Assembly: GCA_033085395.1 (NCBI GenBank)
Contig: JANQBS010000030.1
Location: 186,001-250,000, forward strand
Length of the DNA: 64,000 bases
DNA from: Xanthoparmelia taractica
Taxonomy: Eukaryota > Ascomycota > Lecanoromycetes > Lecanorales > Parmeliaceae
Direction of reading: 5' to 3'
How positions within the stretch are numbered: the first letter of the stretch is position 1; each line of letters starts with the position of its first letter. A program made the position numbers and the translations under genes. Shown one piece after another: positions 48,598 to 59,498 of the stretch. The notes beneath the pieces were generated by a model. The model was given only the letters and a program-made list of their open reading frames with translations, had not been told where the DNA came from and did no database searches.

Positions 48598-50023
48598 TCA
48601 TCTGCCCCTGTGCAAGAGGAGTATGACTGACTGTAAGCGTCAACACGGTCAGAGAAGTGTGCAATGAGATGACGATTTACGCTAGACCTTGAGCTCGGGG
48701 TTGTATGTACATTGAGGAGATAAAGCAGCTGATGCGCATATAGCCCTGTGTCTCGGATCTTCAAGACATGGTGACACGTCAGGCCTTGCTATACCCTAAT
48801 CAAGATCGCGGATCTGTGCTTTCATGTTGTAAAGATTCTATTGCTCTGTATATCTAGTCCCGAGCCCAAGTTCTCTGGAGTTTGCATTTTCTAAGATCCT
48901 TCGTTGACCTTGTTGGTGCGACAGTTCGGCTGTTTAAACCCCCTTGTTTTCACGCTCTTGCCCTTTGGGCACGCGGTCGACCTTGACCGGAAGTATACTA
49001 AGCAGACACCACATCGAGCTTTCTTGTTTTTCGTTAGAGAAAGATTATTGGGGGTGTCAGGATACCCAAAGCACGCAAAGTCAACGCTCTCTCAAGTAAA
49101 TACGTACTCATAGTGTCATCACGTCTGTCTGATTCCGTTCTATTCCAATAAAGCTCCTTTGATCTCAGCGAAGAAGTTTGAGAAGATGCAAGACTTCAAC
49201 TATTCAAGCATATGATCCATATCTGCATTTACTCAAAGGCTCACCTACATTCTATCAAATCATTATATCTGAACCTTACAAATCCAATACCGACCTTGCA
49301 AACTTCCATGATGCTTCTGTGAGGTGTTATTGTCATGGCCCTTGGGCTGCCATGTAATAGCGTAGTAGCAGCCACCACGGCCAAGACTGCATCGCAGACA
49401 ACTTCATCCAAAATCGCCACACCAATATATTCCGCCCTAAACCGATTTCAAAAGTTGCTCAAGAATTTCCCTCCATGAACAACCATCCCAGCGATCGACA
49501 CCATTCAAATTCGCGAACGTACTCCCAGCGATTGCAGCAGCGCCAGCGAACATCTACCTCGACATCCTCTTCAAGGAATGTCCGGCGTAGTCCACGACCC
49601 CAGCCTGCCGGCGATCATTCCAAACTCAACCGTGAATGACATTGCCTACGTTAGCCTCAACTCCGTCACCATCGACCGAGGCACTCCAGAGATGACCACA
49701 GTCTACGCTGACTCGACCCCTATATCTATTCCCCTCGAATCTAATTTCGCAGTGGAGGACATGGGGTGGTTTGATAGAAGGAGACGGAGCGAACAAATAT
49801 GTCGACAAGTACGAAATCTGCGTCAAGAAGTATGTAATCTATGAAATAAATAGATCGGCCGTTCAACGTAGGATTGTTATTGAAGTAACAACGATCAAAG
49901 TGATGATCGATGTAGTACCTTTCCCGCGGCTGCGGCAAACGCGTCAAAGGTGTGCATTTCCTTTTGCCACTTCTGTAATTGCTTTTCTCTGCACTTTCGA
50001 CTCTTCCCATCATCAATGTGAAA
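48598..50023. other. Intergenic DNA, with a possible degraded secreted-protein gene near 49,330-49,850
   Basis: No intact gene. From about 49,334 three successive short frames look protein-like. The first is hydrophobic/Thr-rich and ends ALNRFQKLLKNFPP. The second reads KFANVLPAIAAAPANIYLDI in another frame. The third is 49,578-49,844, 88 codons. Together they resemble a decayed secreted protein, but no single splice model joins them. Elsewhere nothing is seen. Confidence 0.35.
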
Positions 50024-52191
50024 ATGTCCGCTCAGGAATTCCCAGACTCGGAGTTTGTCACTTGGCAGAGCCGCCGCCGAGACGAATGTCCCCCAGATCT
50101 CCGCTTTCTGCACTATAATGACGTCTACCACATCGAGTATGTCGCCATCCGGAAGTCTACCCCTGGTATGTCTACATATTTTTACGGAAGTTTACTGATT
50201 CGGTAAAATAGAGCCGGATCCGCGGAGCCAGTTGGAGGGGTATCACGGTTTCAAACTGTGGCGAACCACTACGATTCACATGCGCAGTATACGGATCAGC
50301 CAGGACTGCTGACGCTGTTCTCCGGCGACGCGTTCAACCCCAGCCTCGAGAGCTCTGTGACTAAAGGTAGGCACATGGTACCTATTCTCAACAACCTGAA
50401 GACGGCTGTGGCGTGCGTGGGTGTGAGTATGCAAGCCTTCTCATTGTCGTAGCCAGTCCTATTGCCGGATCTCTTGCTCTTTCTGACAGTTTTCGGCTGC
50501 TAGAATCACGATTTGGATTTTGGGGTGGCTCAGTTTAGGCATTTGAAGAATCAGTGCGGTTTTCCTTGGTTATTGGCAAATGTATTGGATCCTGGTCTGG
50601 GAGAAAACCAGGCTTTGGGTGGCTGCGAGAACACTGTAATAATGGAAGCTTCGAACGGTATCAAGGTTGGTATTATTGGACTCGGAGAGCGGGAATGGTA
50701 GGTTATTGACGTATTGTTATCATTTATATTTCCAATCGTTTACGCAGAGAATGCAGGCTGGGCACCATCAACTCCCTACCTCCAAACCTGATCTACAAGT
50801 CTGCGAGTGAAACCGCTATAGAACTGGTGCCGGCACTTCGCTCCCAAGGCGCGCAGATAATCATCGCTTTGACTCACGCGCGAGAGCCTAGCGACATCAA
50901 GCTGGCAGAGAAAACACCACCAGGTTTAATCGACTTGGTCCTAGGAGGCCATGACCACTTCTATGCGCATCAGATCATCAACCAAACCCACGTCCTCCGC
51001 TCAGGCACCGACTTCAAGCAGCTCAGCTACATAGAAGCGCGCCGAAAAGCAAATGGTCAGCCAGGCTGGGATTTTGACATCATCCGCCGCGACATCACCC
51101 GCGCGATCCCCGAGGACATAGCCACGGTGCAGCTCGTCGACAAGCTGACGTCAAGCCTGAGGCACAAGCTGGAAAAACCGGTCGGATACACAGCCGTGCC
51201 GCTGGACGGCCGCTTTACGACTGCGAGAACCAAGGAGAGCAATCTCGGCAACTTCGTCTGCGATCTGATGCGGCACTATTATGACGCCGAGTGCGCTCTC
51301 ATGGCTGGCGGTACTGTACGTGGCGATCAGATTTACCCACCCGGCGTCCTACTTTTAAAAGACATACTCAATTGCTTCCCGTTCGAAGACCCGATCGTCG
51401 TCCTGCGGATCAAAGGAAAAGCGATACTCGAAGCGCTCGAGAACTCTGTATCTCTCGTCCCAGCGTTAGAGGGCCGGTTCCCCCAAGTCTCAAACATACA
51501 ATTCGCATACAACCCGCACCTGGCTCCCGGATCCAGGATCAAATGGACGAAAATCCACGGCGAACCCTTGGATCCGGACGGGTTATACACCATAGCGACA
51601 AGAGGCTACATGGGCCGGGGCAAAGATGGCTACGACTCCCTCCTCGTCCGCAGCGAAGGCGGCGATGCCGAAGAGATCGTCTCGGAAGAAAACGGCATAC
51701 TCATCAGCATGGTCCTGAGGCAGTATTTCATGTCGTTGAAGGTTCTCGGAAAGTGGGCGCGTTGGTCGCCTAGTTTGCACCGCCACTGGGGCGGCGTGCA
51801 TGACCGTCTTCACGCCGGCGGCAAGGTGCATGAGCCTGGTCCTCTCAAGAAGAATACAACCAAGCAGGATCGCGGCCAAGCCGGAACAGATAAAACGCAC
51901 GTCGACGGTAGACTTGTGGATAGTGATACCGATGACGAGAACGACCACCACCATCTTAATAATCTGCCGTCGAGCGCAGGGAGCTTGGAAGAGAATGATA
52001 GAAGGGAGAGACATATCGCTAGGGTCTATACACGGAGATGGATGGATCTCGCGGGGATTGAGAGGAGGGACGTTGGGATGGTGGGGGAGAAGAGCGGGGA
52101 GTGGGAGTTGCCGCATTGGACGAAGGGCATTGCGCCTAGGGTGGAGGGGAGGATCGTGGTTGAGGATGGTGGTGTTGGTGATACGGCTTGA
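50024..52191 (+). CDS. 5'-nucleotidase-like metallophosphoesterase
   Basis: Four exons: 50024-50165, 50214-50422, 50504-50697 and 50757-52191; introns have GTATGT, GTGAGT and GTAGGT donors, and every junction keeps the frame of conserved blocks. Product 659 aa. The N-terminal calcineurin-like phosphoesterase has its metal motifs: LHYNDVYHI (about 29-37), FSGDAFNP (83-90), GNHDLDFG (117-124), ALTHAREPSDIKL and LGGHDHFY. The C-terminal 5'-nucleotidase domain follows, with ESNLGNFVCDLMR, MAGGTVRGD and FPFEDPIVVLRIKG. Residues about 510-659 are hydrophilic, with Asp/His-rich patches. There is no signal peptide, so it is likely cytosolic, unlike secreted 5'-nucleotidases. It probably hydrolyses nucleotides or other phosphoesters. 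Confidence 0.92.
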
Positions 52192-52483
52192 AGAGGGAGG
52201 GGGGGATATATGGCATGCTAAGGTCTTCGTATTCAAATGATCTCACGATACATCCAGAACTCTGAGCACGATGTTATGTAATGCTAGTCACTGAACATGG
52301 GTGCTTCCATATTAGCCTTGGATTAGCGGATGTTGTCCTGCTTCATGGATCTCATGGAACTCTATGTCGAACACATGCTTCTAGATCAAGGGACAAAAGA
52401 TCATGCGCTGAGCTGTAGATGCTTACGTAAGTAAACAGTAAGCCAAAAATGTCCTCAAGCACAAGAATATCCAGTCTCGTGTC
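52192..52483. other. Short convergent intergenic spacer
   Basis: 292 bp between the stops of two convergent genes. It must hold both 3' ends; no hairpin terminator is expected in a fungus and none is evident. Confidence 0.5.
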
Positions 52484-54132
52484 TCACGAACCATTGCCCA
52501 GCAATGGCTGAGTCTCTCCGTCCCCTTTCTCCCCTTGAGGCATTCCACGATAGTCGCCTTTATTCACTTTCAGTACGCTCCAGGTGCCGTGTTCCTTGGC
52601 ATCGTCGAAGAAGGCCTGATTCTCTTCGAATGATCTGCCGCCGGTCTCTGGGGAATAGGCCTACAGGGTACTGTCAGCACTGTTCGGTGGGAGCTGGTTG
52701 TCGAAAAATTACTTACCCAAGTCCACCACCCGGCAAAGAGATTGGTGGCCGCGAACACCAGAAAAAGCCAATAGCTCAGATTGTTGAACCCGATCGGCGT
52801 AAGCAGTGTCACGGCAAAGTTTGCAAGTCCCCAGATGACGACGGAAATGGCGGAGCCTTGAGCGCGGGACGTCGAGGGGAAAATCTCCGTCGGAATCAAC
52901 CAGGGCTGAGACAGCCAGCCGATGCCGAAGATGCCCGTTGCTACGAACAGAACGACGCTGCCCACGATGGCGATGGGCAAATCGGGTATCTTAAGTTTGT
53001 CGGCGTTTTGAACTAGGCCACCAAGCAAGGTGAGGATCAAGAAGGAGATCGACATTCCCAAGGACCCGCCAACCATCATTACGCGTCTACCGACGCGATC
53101 GATGAGTAGCCAGGCGAAAGTCATTAGGAAGAAGTAGGAGATGTAGTTGCCCTGGGTGAGGTATTCTGAGACGGAAACGCCTAAGCCCAGGAGTTCAAAA
53201 ATCTGTGGACCGTACACGCTGACGGCGCCATAACCAGTCAATGCTTGATTAACCTGGCCCATGACCGTCACTACTGTTGGGTGGAATTGTTTGCTTCCAG
53301 GCCATATCATATCGTTGTAGCCGATGGCGTGGGTCGACTCTTCTTCCTGGGCCTTTTTAAGGTCGTCAAATTTCTCCTTCATATCGTCCTCTCCGTAGAT
53401 TTCAGTCAGCGCTGTTTTGGCGTCTTCTTCCCGTTTGCGGGACATGAACCATCGGGGCGTTTCAGGGAGGCGATATATGACAGATAGGAGGAGGACAGGG
53501 TAGATTTGCATGGCAATAATGGGTATACGCCAAGCTGGTACTCGTTAGCTAGGTATCTTTGCATTTTTCGAAGAAGGCATACCCCATTGGTTGTCCTTGC
53601 CGAGTCCATTGGTGACAGCAAGATTGATGGCGAAAGCCATGTTGAGGCCAAAGATGTTGGATTGGAATTCCTTGGCCAGAGCTTCCCCTCGCCCGCCTTC
53701 GGAGTTCAACTCGGACGAGTAGACGGGGATGACAGCATCAATACCACCAACGCCCAAGCCCATGATGATGCGTCCCAAAAACATCATAGTCATTGCACCC
53801 TTGCTATAGCCTAGGCCGGCAACGAACATGAAGAGGTTTCCCAACGAGGTCACCGCCAAGCAAGCAAAGATGCTGGGCTTTCTGCCTCCCATGTCGGCTA
53901 ATAGACTGGCGAAGATGGCGCCGACTGCGCAGCCGAGATAGTAGACGGAGACAATGACACCAACGAGGGGATTTTCTTCCTCGATACCCATAGTGTCGAG
54001 ATAGTCATAATTGGTGTTGATGAGGGACATCATGCCCTGATCATAGCCATAGAGGGCGATGGCGGTGGCGGAGAAGAGTACAATCTCTCTCTTCTTGTCA
54101 AGCAGCTGGCTGAACATATTGAGAGAAGTCAT
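52484..54132 (-). CDS. MFS sugar transporter (sugar porter family)
   Basis: Exons 53583-54132, 52717-53534 and 52484-52660; two introns of 48 and 56 nt with GTATGC and GTAAGT donors and AG acceptors. Product 514 aa with 12 predicted membrane helices. Family marks in order: GYDQGMMS in helix 1, ADMGGRKP loop, GRIIMGLGVGG, PVYSSEL after helix 4, PETPRWFMSRKR before the central loop, QALTGYGAVSVYGP, DRVGRRVMM, PWLIPTEIFP, and PETGGRSFEE at the end (the sugar-porter PETKG signature position). It moves hexoses or related sugars across the plasma membrane by facilitated diffusion or proton symport; specificity cannot be read. It starts 473 bp from the divergent WW-domain gene. Confidence 0.93.
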
Positions 54133-54605
54133 TTTGGGGCGGTCGTGTCAGTAGGGAAGCGCCCTTCTGTCCAGCTGGCGGTTTTGTTCAGTGGCCCTTT
54201 GTAGAATTTGGCGCAGTGATATAAGGGAAATAAGAGGCAATATATGAAGGTCAGCAGACCATCTCATTGTTGTACTTGTTGTACTTTATCACCCGACTCT
54301 AGCTTAAAGATTTTTCGATATACATATTCCTCCGCACTAAATTGAGCCAACCAATCTTGGACATGATCTCATGCTGCAGGCGGGGAACCCTGAACCCTGA
54401 AGATCTTAAGGTACCTTAGCTAAGCTTTGGAGCTAAGGGAGTAACCGAGATCGACCTTACTTATTCTAGACAAGTCAGCTCCCTAGTTGAAAGCTAGAGA
54501 AATGCCCATCAGATGTTCTTCACTTTTCAATCATCACAACCCCATCGTCTTTTATGGGCAACTTTTCCTTTGTTTCAGAACCAGCTGACCCTCACTAATA
54601 TATCA
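54133..54605. promoter_or_regulatory. Divergent promoter region, MFS transporter / WW protein
   Basis: 473 bp between divergent start codons, with a CCAAT box near 54,351 (in AACCAATCTT) that could bind the CCAAT-binding complex. The WW frame also has an earlier in-frame ATG at 54,513. Confidence 0.5.
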
Positions 54606-55418
54606 ATGACATCCACCAAGCCATCGATGGATCCAGCTAGCGAAGGAGGCAGCACTCGGACAGAAGCCGCCAAGGCCACACCAGACCGCGGAAAAGAGGA
54701 AACGCCTGGGGTACATCAGGTGGAGAATATGGGACTAGAAACCCCTCACGGATCCTCTGCAACTACTGCAGTTGCTCCACCATTGCCCGATGAGCAGGGT
54801 GAGACTGCACCTCCCCTACCAATGGAAGTACCACCTGTGCAAGATGACGGCTGGGACCCCGTCTGGGATGACAGTGCCCAAGCCTACTACTTCTACAACC
54901 GCTTCACTCAGCAATCACAATGGACTAACCCTCGCGTTCCCGACGCCACCCAACCTGCAGCACCAGGCGTGGGTAACTACGACAGATTAGCCGACCGAGC
55001 GCCAGGAACCGAAGACCCAACCCCACCATCACAGCGACCATACGGAGGATATGACCCCGCGATACACGGCGACTACGATCCCAATGCTTCCTATGCTCAA
55101 GAACAGCAGGCGCCACAAGATGGCACCGGACAGCCTGCTGATCCTGCTGCTATCTATACCGCGACTGGGGTCTTTAACCGGTTCACGGGGAAGTGGCAGC
55201 CTCATAACATCAATCCGGAGAACCATAATGATGAGAATAAAAGCAAGCGGCAGATGAGTGCTTTCTTTGATGTAGATGCTGCGGCGAATAGTCATAATGG
55301 GAAGAGCTTGAAGGCCGAAAGGAGCGGGAAGAAGCTGAGCAAGCAGGAATTGAAGGCTTTCAAGGAAAAGAGGAAAGAGAAGAAAGAGGAAAAGAGGCGG
55401 GCTTGGTTACGCGACTGA
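54606..55418 (+). CDS. WW-domain protein
   Basis: Single exon, 270 aa from ATG 54,606 (an ATG at 54,513 would add 31 hydrophobic/aromatic residues that look like leader). One WW domain lies at about 80-110: DGWDPVWDDSAQAYYFYNRF then QQSQWTNP, with the two signature tryptophans (83, 106) and proline 109. WW domains bind proline-rich ligands. The region before it is Pro-rich and disordered. After it come Pro/Tyr/Gly-rich linkers, a VFNRFTGKWQ motif that resembles a second degenerate WW-like element, a SAFFDVDAAANSHNGKSLKA block, and a very basic Lys/Glu-rich C-terminal helix (KQELKAFKEKRKEKKEEKRR). Fungal proteins of this layout are likely nuclear, possibly in RNA processing; that is inference. 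Confidence 0.85.
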   Translation: MTSTKPSMDPASEGGSTRTEAAKATPDRGKEETPGVHQVENMGLETPHGSSATTAVAPPLPDEQGETAPPLPMEVPPVQDDGWDPVWDDSAQAYYFYNRFTQQSQWTNPRVPDATQPAAPGVGNYDRLADRAPGTEDPTPPSQRPYGGYDPAIHGDYDPNASYAQEQQAPQDGTGQPADPAAIYTATGVFNRFTGKWQPHNINPENHNDENKSKRQMSAFFDVDAAANSHNGKSLKAERSGKKLSKQELKAFKEKRKEKKEEKRRAWLRD

Positions 55419-55722
55419 TTGATCATTCATGGTTTCGACATTACTTGTACATATATCATTCTGTCGAGCGAGGGCGTCTGTGTTGATGCTTTCGATTTGC
55501 TGGTGGCCTTGATCATGGGAGTAGACTCACGTTTCAGGCTTGGGTGGTATGGATACAAGTAATTATTTACAAACCCCTATCTATCGTCCAGAACATAGAT
55601 CATAGGCTTTCCTGTTTATGCTCGTAAAAGAGACTTGAATCCATTAAGGAGTGACGCTAAACAATCTCACCTTTGGATTCCCCTTTTCCGCCATCACACA
55701 CCGCACACCCGCAATTCCGAAA
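55419..55722. other. Intergenic DNA
   Basis: 304 bp between the WW-domain gene and the ankyrin gene; nothing recognised apart from a C-rich leader just before 55,723. Confidence 0.5.
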
Positions 55723-56446
55723 ATGCCCACCGCAACCCCCACCTCCCTCACCACAGACCAAATCGATGACCTCCTCTACCTAGCCCGTCTCGGCGAAACC
55801 TCAGACCTCACAACCGCCGTCGATCTCCTCGCCAAAACCCTCTCCACGACTCCCGCAACCATCATCGTAGCAGCCGTCGACAGAGACAGCGGCAATGGGC
55901 TCCTGCACATGGCGGCCGCCAACGGACATACAGGTCAGTAAATAACATGCCCGCGCATTCACAATGGCTAACAAAGGTCGTGGGTTGACAGAGACCATGA
56001 GACACCTCCTCGCCCTCTCTTCCTCCTCTTCCTCCTCCTTTTCTTCCTCTACTTCCTCCTCCCCTTTCTCTAGTAACTACGCCTACGCCCTCTCTATAAA
56101 CCTACAAAACGTATCCGGCAACACGCCCCTCCACTGGGCCGCGCTCAACGGCCATTTATCCGCTGTCCAACTTCTCGTGGGAGCGGGAGCGGATGTAACG
56201 ATCACGAATAAGGCGGGGAGAGATGCGGTGTTTGAGGCTGAGGGGAGTGAGAAGGGGGATGTTGTTGCGTGGTTGCTTAGGGAGGGGGAGGGTGGGGGGG
56301 AGAGTGCGGGTGGTGATGGTGATGGGGGAGGGGGAGATGAGGGTGCGGAGGAAGGAGGAGGAGGAGGGGGGGGGGAGGTGGAGGGTGGTGCAGAGGGGGG
56401 GCTTGAGGAGGTGATGGGGGAGGGGGATAGGGAGGAGGGGGGTTGA
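55723..56446 (+). CDS. Small ankyrin-repeat protein
   Basis: Exons 55723-55933 and 55992-56446; 58-nt intron with GTCAGT donor, GGCTAAC branch and ACAG acceptor, joining GNGLLHMAAANGHT to ETMRHLLAL. Product 221 aa. Two ankyrin repeats are clear: NGLLHMAAANGHTETMRHLL (about 58-77) and NTPLHWAALNGHLSAVQLLV with GADVTITNK. A serine-only loop (SSSSSSSFSSSTSSS) of about 25 residues is inserted between them. Residues 150-221 are almost only Gly, Glu and Asp, encoded by a G-run-rich strand. The layout, a few ankyrins plus an acidic tail, recalls the yeast Yar1 ribosomal protein chaperone, but I cannot confirm orthology. Confidence 0.82.
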
Positions 56447-58150
56447 GGTGGGGGTTTGGGGTTGAGATGCGATCGGGATGGAGGGGACGTGGAGGGCCGG
56501 GAGATGGGATCGTGCTTTGCTCACGACGACAACGGGTACTCTATAGAGCACCGAGCCCAGGAAGTACTTTACGGACAGCAGCGGCAGCTTCTCGCCTAAG
56601 AGGACTATGGCAGCACATTGGGACGGAAGGACAAACCGTCAGGACGTCATGCAAACCGAATGGAAATTACGCCGCCCGAAAGGAGGAGGAAAATGTGACT
56701 TGCTGCCTGGTACGCTTCAAATATCCATGTTCTAGGACTGTGACATCCTGTCCTCAGTCTGGGATGGTCTTCCCGCGGCCAATCACCTGTTGCAACATCG
56801 TAAGTTTCACAGCTACCTGACGTCTGCCCAAAACCTCCAGGCTTCGCGCTACCGAATCCCTCACGAGTCATGTGGAACCGTAAGGCACCAATGAAAGATA
56901 CTGCGGCACTCCGAGTCGTCAGATAAAATCCAACTAAAGCGTTGAGATGGACGTATTCCGAATATCCTGAACATCCTCCGCTAGAAATTCTTCACTTCTG
57001 ACAGACACCTTTCCTTGGATATTAAAAACGCATCAATCGGAATAGATTCAATGTCGTTGCAGTCAGACATCCAAGCGATGGCTTTTAGAGATCTGCGTTG
57101 TTCTACAAGACTGGTGGTTCTTCAGCTTTATGTGTAAGATTATTGGCCAAGCCGTCGATACAAAAGATGTTAAACGTCAAAGATTACGAAGGGCAGGAGC
57201 TCAGTACTATGGTCTAACGTCCCTCGCCATTTCGAGAGTGGGATCAAACGCGACCCAGCACAATCGGGGGATATACAGAGAGCGCATGAGCAGCGTATCG
57301 CACAATGCCAGTCAGAAGTAGTCAATCTACTCGGGCTCATCCAATCAATTGGACCGAGGAGTCGGAAAAAATTGCTACGCTGCTGTGTGGCGCTATAAGA
57401 ATACATTGTCGATTTCGACCACTGTGCCTATGGTTCTTCTGGATACGGCTACGGACGCTATAGGCCATGTACAGCTTCTCCGGCCAGAAATTCTCCCTCG
57501 AGTTGAGCGTCAGAACTTTTGATACGTGAGCTTACCAGAGAATTCTTGTGGGGAAGAGGAGAACGATAGGTGTTGCACGGAACTACAGATCAATGTCTAT
57601 CAGATTTTTGGAAATTATGAGGTGGGGTGTGCAGGAATGTTACAGGAATTGCTCCGACCTACATGTTTTCCTCATCATGTTTTGGGGGTGGAAGCTATCA
57701 CCTCTCATCTCTCCTTGGCTTAATAAAGCCTTCTTGCGTTGAAAAAGCTCAATGAGCTGTGCTTCCTCAGAACATTGTTAGTTCAATGTACGAGGACGTG
57801 GCTATCGCGCGTGTATTGTCTGATGGTCTGGTGGTCTATGTAAGCAACACCGACGACTACAACACCCATTCGCTATCTTCATTGCAACAAAGTTTGTATC
57901 TCAACTACAAAAGCGGCCGACAAAAGCGCCCCCCCCCCTCCCCTACCCCGGCCCCCTGCCACCAAATCCCTGTTCTTCCAAACCCATTCCGTCTCGTCAT
58001 CTTTCTTCTCTTACTGACAGCCACCTAAAGCAAGCCCCCTCCCCTTCCCCAACACTGCCCCCAACGAACAACGAACAAAGCACTTACTAAATGCTCAGAA
58101 CGCAAGATCCCTTTCTTTCTTTAGCTTCCTTATGAGAATGCCAGCAAAGT

Positions 58151-58190
58151 GCTGGTGCTTGTGCTGGTGCTTGTGCTGGTGCTTGTGCTT
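58151..58190. repeat. 12-bp tandem repeat GCTGGTGCTTGT
   Basis: Just over three perfect copies of the 12-mer. On the minus strand it reads as a Ser/Thr codon repeat within a short frame, but no gene is supported there. Confidence 0.9.
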
Positions 58191-59020
58191 AAAGATAAGT
58201 TACTATACGTGTAGTAACGTGAGTGTGTGAGTATGTGGGCAGACATGGGCCATGGAGAAAGCAAAGGCTGTTTTGGTTTTTTCGTGCAGTAAGGATGAGG
58301 GTGGGGGAGGCTGGCAGGAGGGATCGGAGGTTGTGGACGGAGCTTCTCGGATACTGGGGGTTTTGGTCGGGGAGGTGTGTAGGGTGTTTGGGTGTGGAGC
58401 GGAGGCATGTAGGTTCGGTAGCTTAGGTAGGGGTGGGGTTCTTCTTTGATGAATATTTCCGGATGAGATCCGATTGATGTGAATTGAATTGTCTCGAGTC
58501 CAGTAAAAGTTAGTCAAGTAAAAAGGTACCTCGCTGAGGTTCCGAATGGCTCGGCTGGGATTTTCTTGGAGCAGGGTCTAGCGGAATATATGTAGAGGAA
58601 GGATTTGTACCACTACGACACAGGCCCTCAAGAATCCAGGGCCTTAGCCGCTCCTGTGTGGTAGATCCGCCCGAACGAGCTCGACTTATAGGACATCCGT
58701 TACTTACTGGGCCTAGAGCCTTGCCCCCTCCCCCCCCCCTCCCCAAAAAAGACAAAAAAAAAGCACCCTTATCTCGGATCCACGGTACGGTATGAATGAG
58801 AGCTGCAAGATCGCATGATTTGAATGTATATCTGTCTGTATGTATGGCAGGGCAAGGGCGATCGAAGGTCGGAGTTGTGTGCTGGCGAGATGGTCTACTT
58901 TCGTGGCATGATGAGGTGTTTTTCGAGGAGGGTGGGGTGATGTGTTGTCCGTCGTTGGGCAGGCGAGAAAGCCTGTGCGTTTTCTCTCCCTGTCCTGTGG
59001 GCGCGTTTTCGTGTCCAGAG

Positions 59021-59052
59021 GAGGGAGGGAGGGAGGGAGGGAGGGAGGGAGG
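59021..59052 (+). repeat. GGGA tetranucleotide array
   Basis: About eight consecutive GGGA units on the plus strand, a sequence able to form a G-quadruplex. It is a short microsatellite in intergenic DNA. Confidence 0.9.
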
Positions 59053-59498
59053 AAATTCGAGTGCTCAAGTGCGACGTATCTATATGGGCTCTGAAGAGAT
59101 GGGAAGAAGATGCTAGGTAGTTGTATGAGTACGAGCGCCATTAGGTATCGAGCTTTCTGTTATCTACAAATGCTCTAGAATCGTCAGCGCTGGTTGGGAA
59201 TTGGATCTAATACTTGTGATGGATGATGGATGTACAACGCTAAAGTCCCCCAATGTTATGAGACATGCTGAAGAGTGAAACAAATTGGGACGAAGTAGTC
59301 ATGGAAATGAGCTTGGACGGTCAAGGCGTGGAGAATAAATACTTTTCATTCGGTAGTTGACATACCGCTAGCCCAAGATCATTCGGAATGGTTATGATAG
59401 TAGATACAAGTCTCGATCAGTATACTGTTATATGCTGTACTCCTCCCTGAACTCTTCAATCATGACCACTAAAGTTTGTCACATTATGCTATAAATGC

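Larger units (their letters stand above)
56447..59498. other. Intergenic DNA, 3 kb, with simple repeats
   Basis: No supported gene; the many short frames shadow each other. It contains homopolymer-rich C and A runs (57,936-57,965; 58,725-58,760), a 12-bp tandem repeat at 58,151 and a GGGA array at 59,021. It is the spacer between housekeeping genes and the polyketide synthase locus. Confidence 0.5.

Noticed and set aside
51583..52240. Long antisense and alternate-frame ORFs (146-217 codons) over the phosphoesterase gene
   Set aside because: The sense frame carries the 5'-nucleotidase motifs; the others have no family features and are driven by GC-rich codon use.
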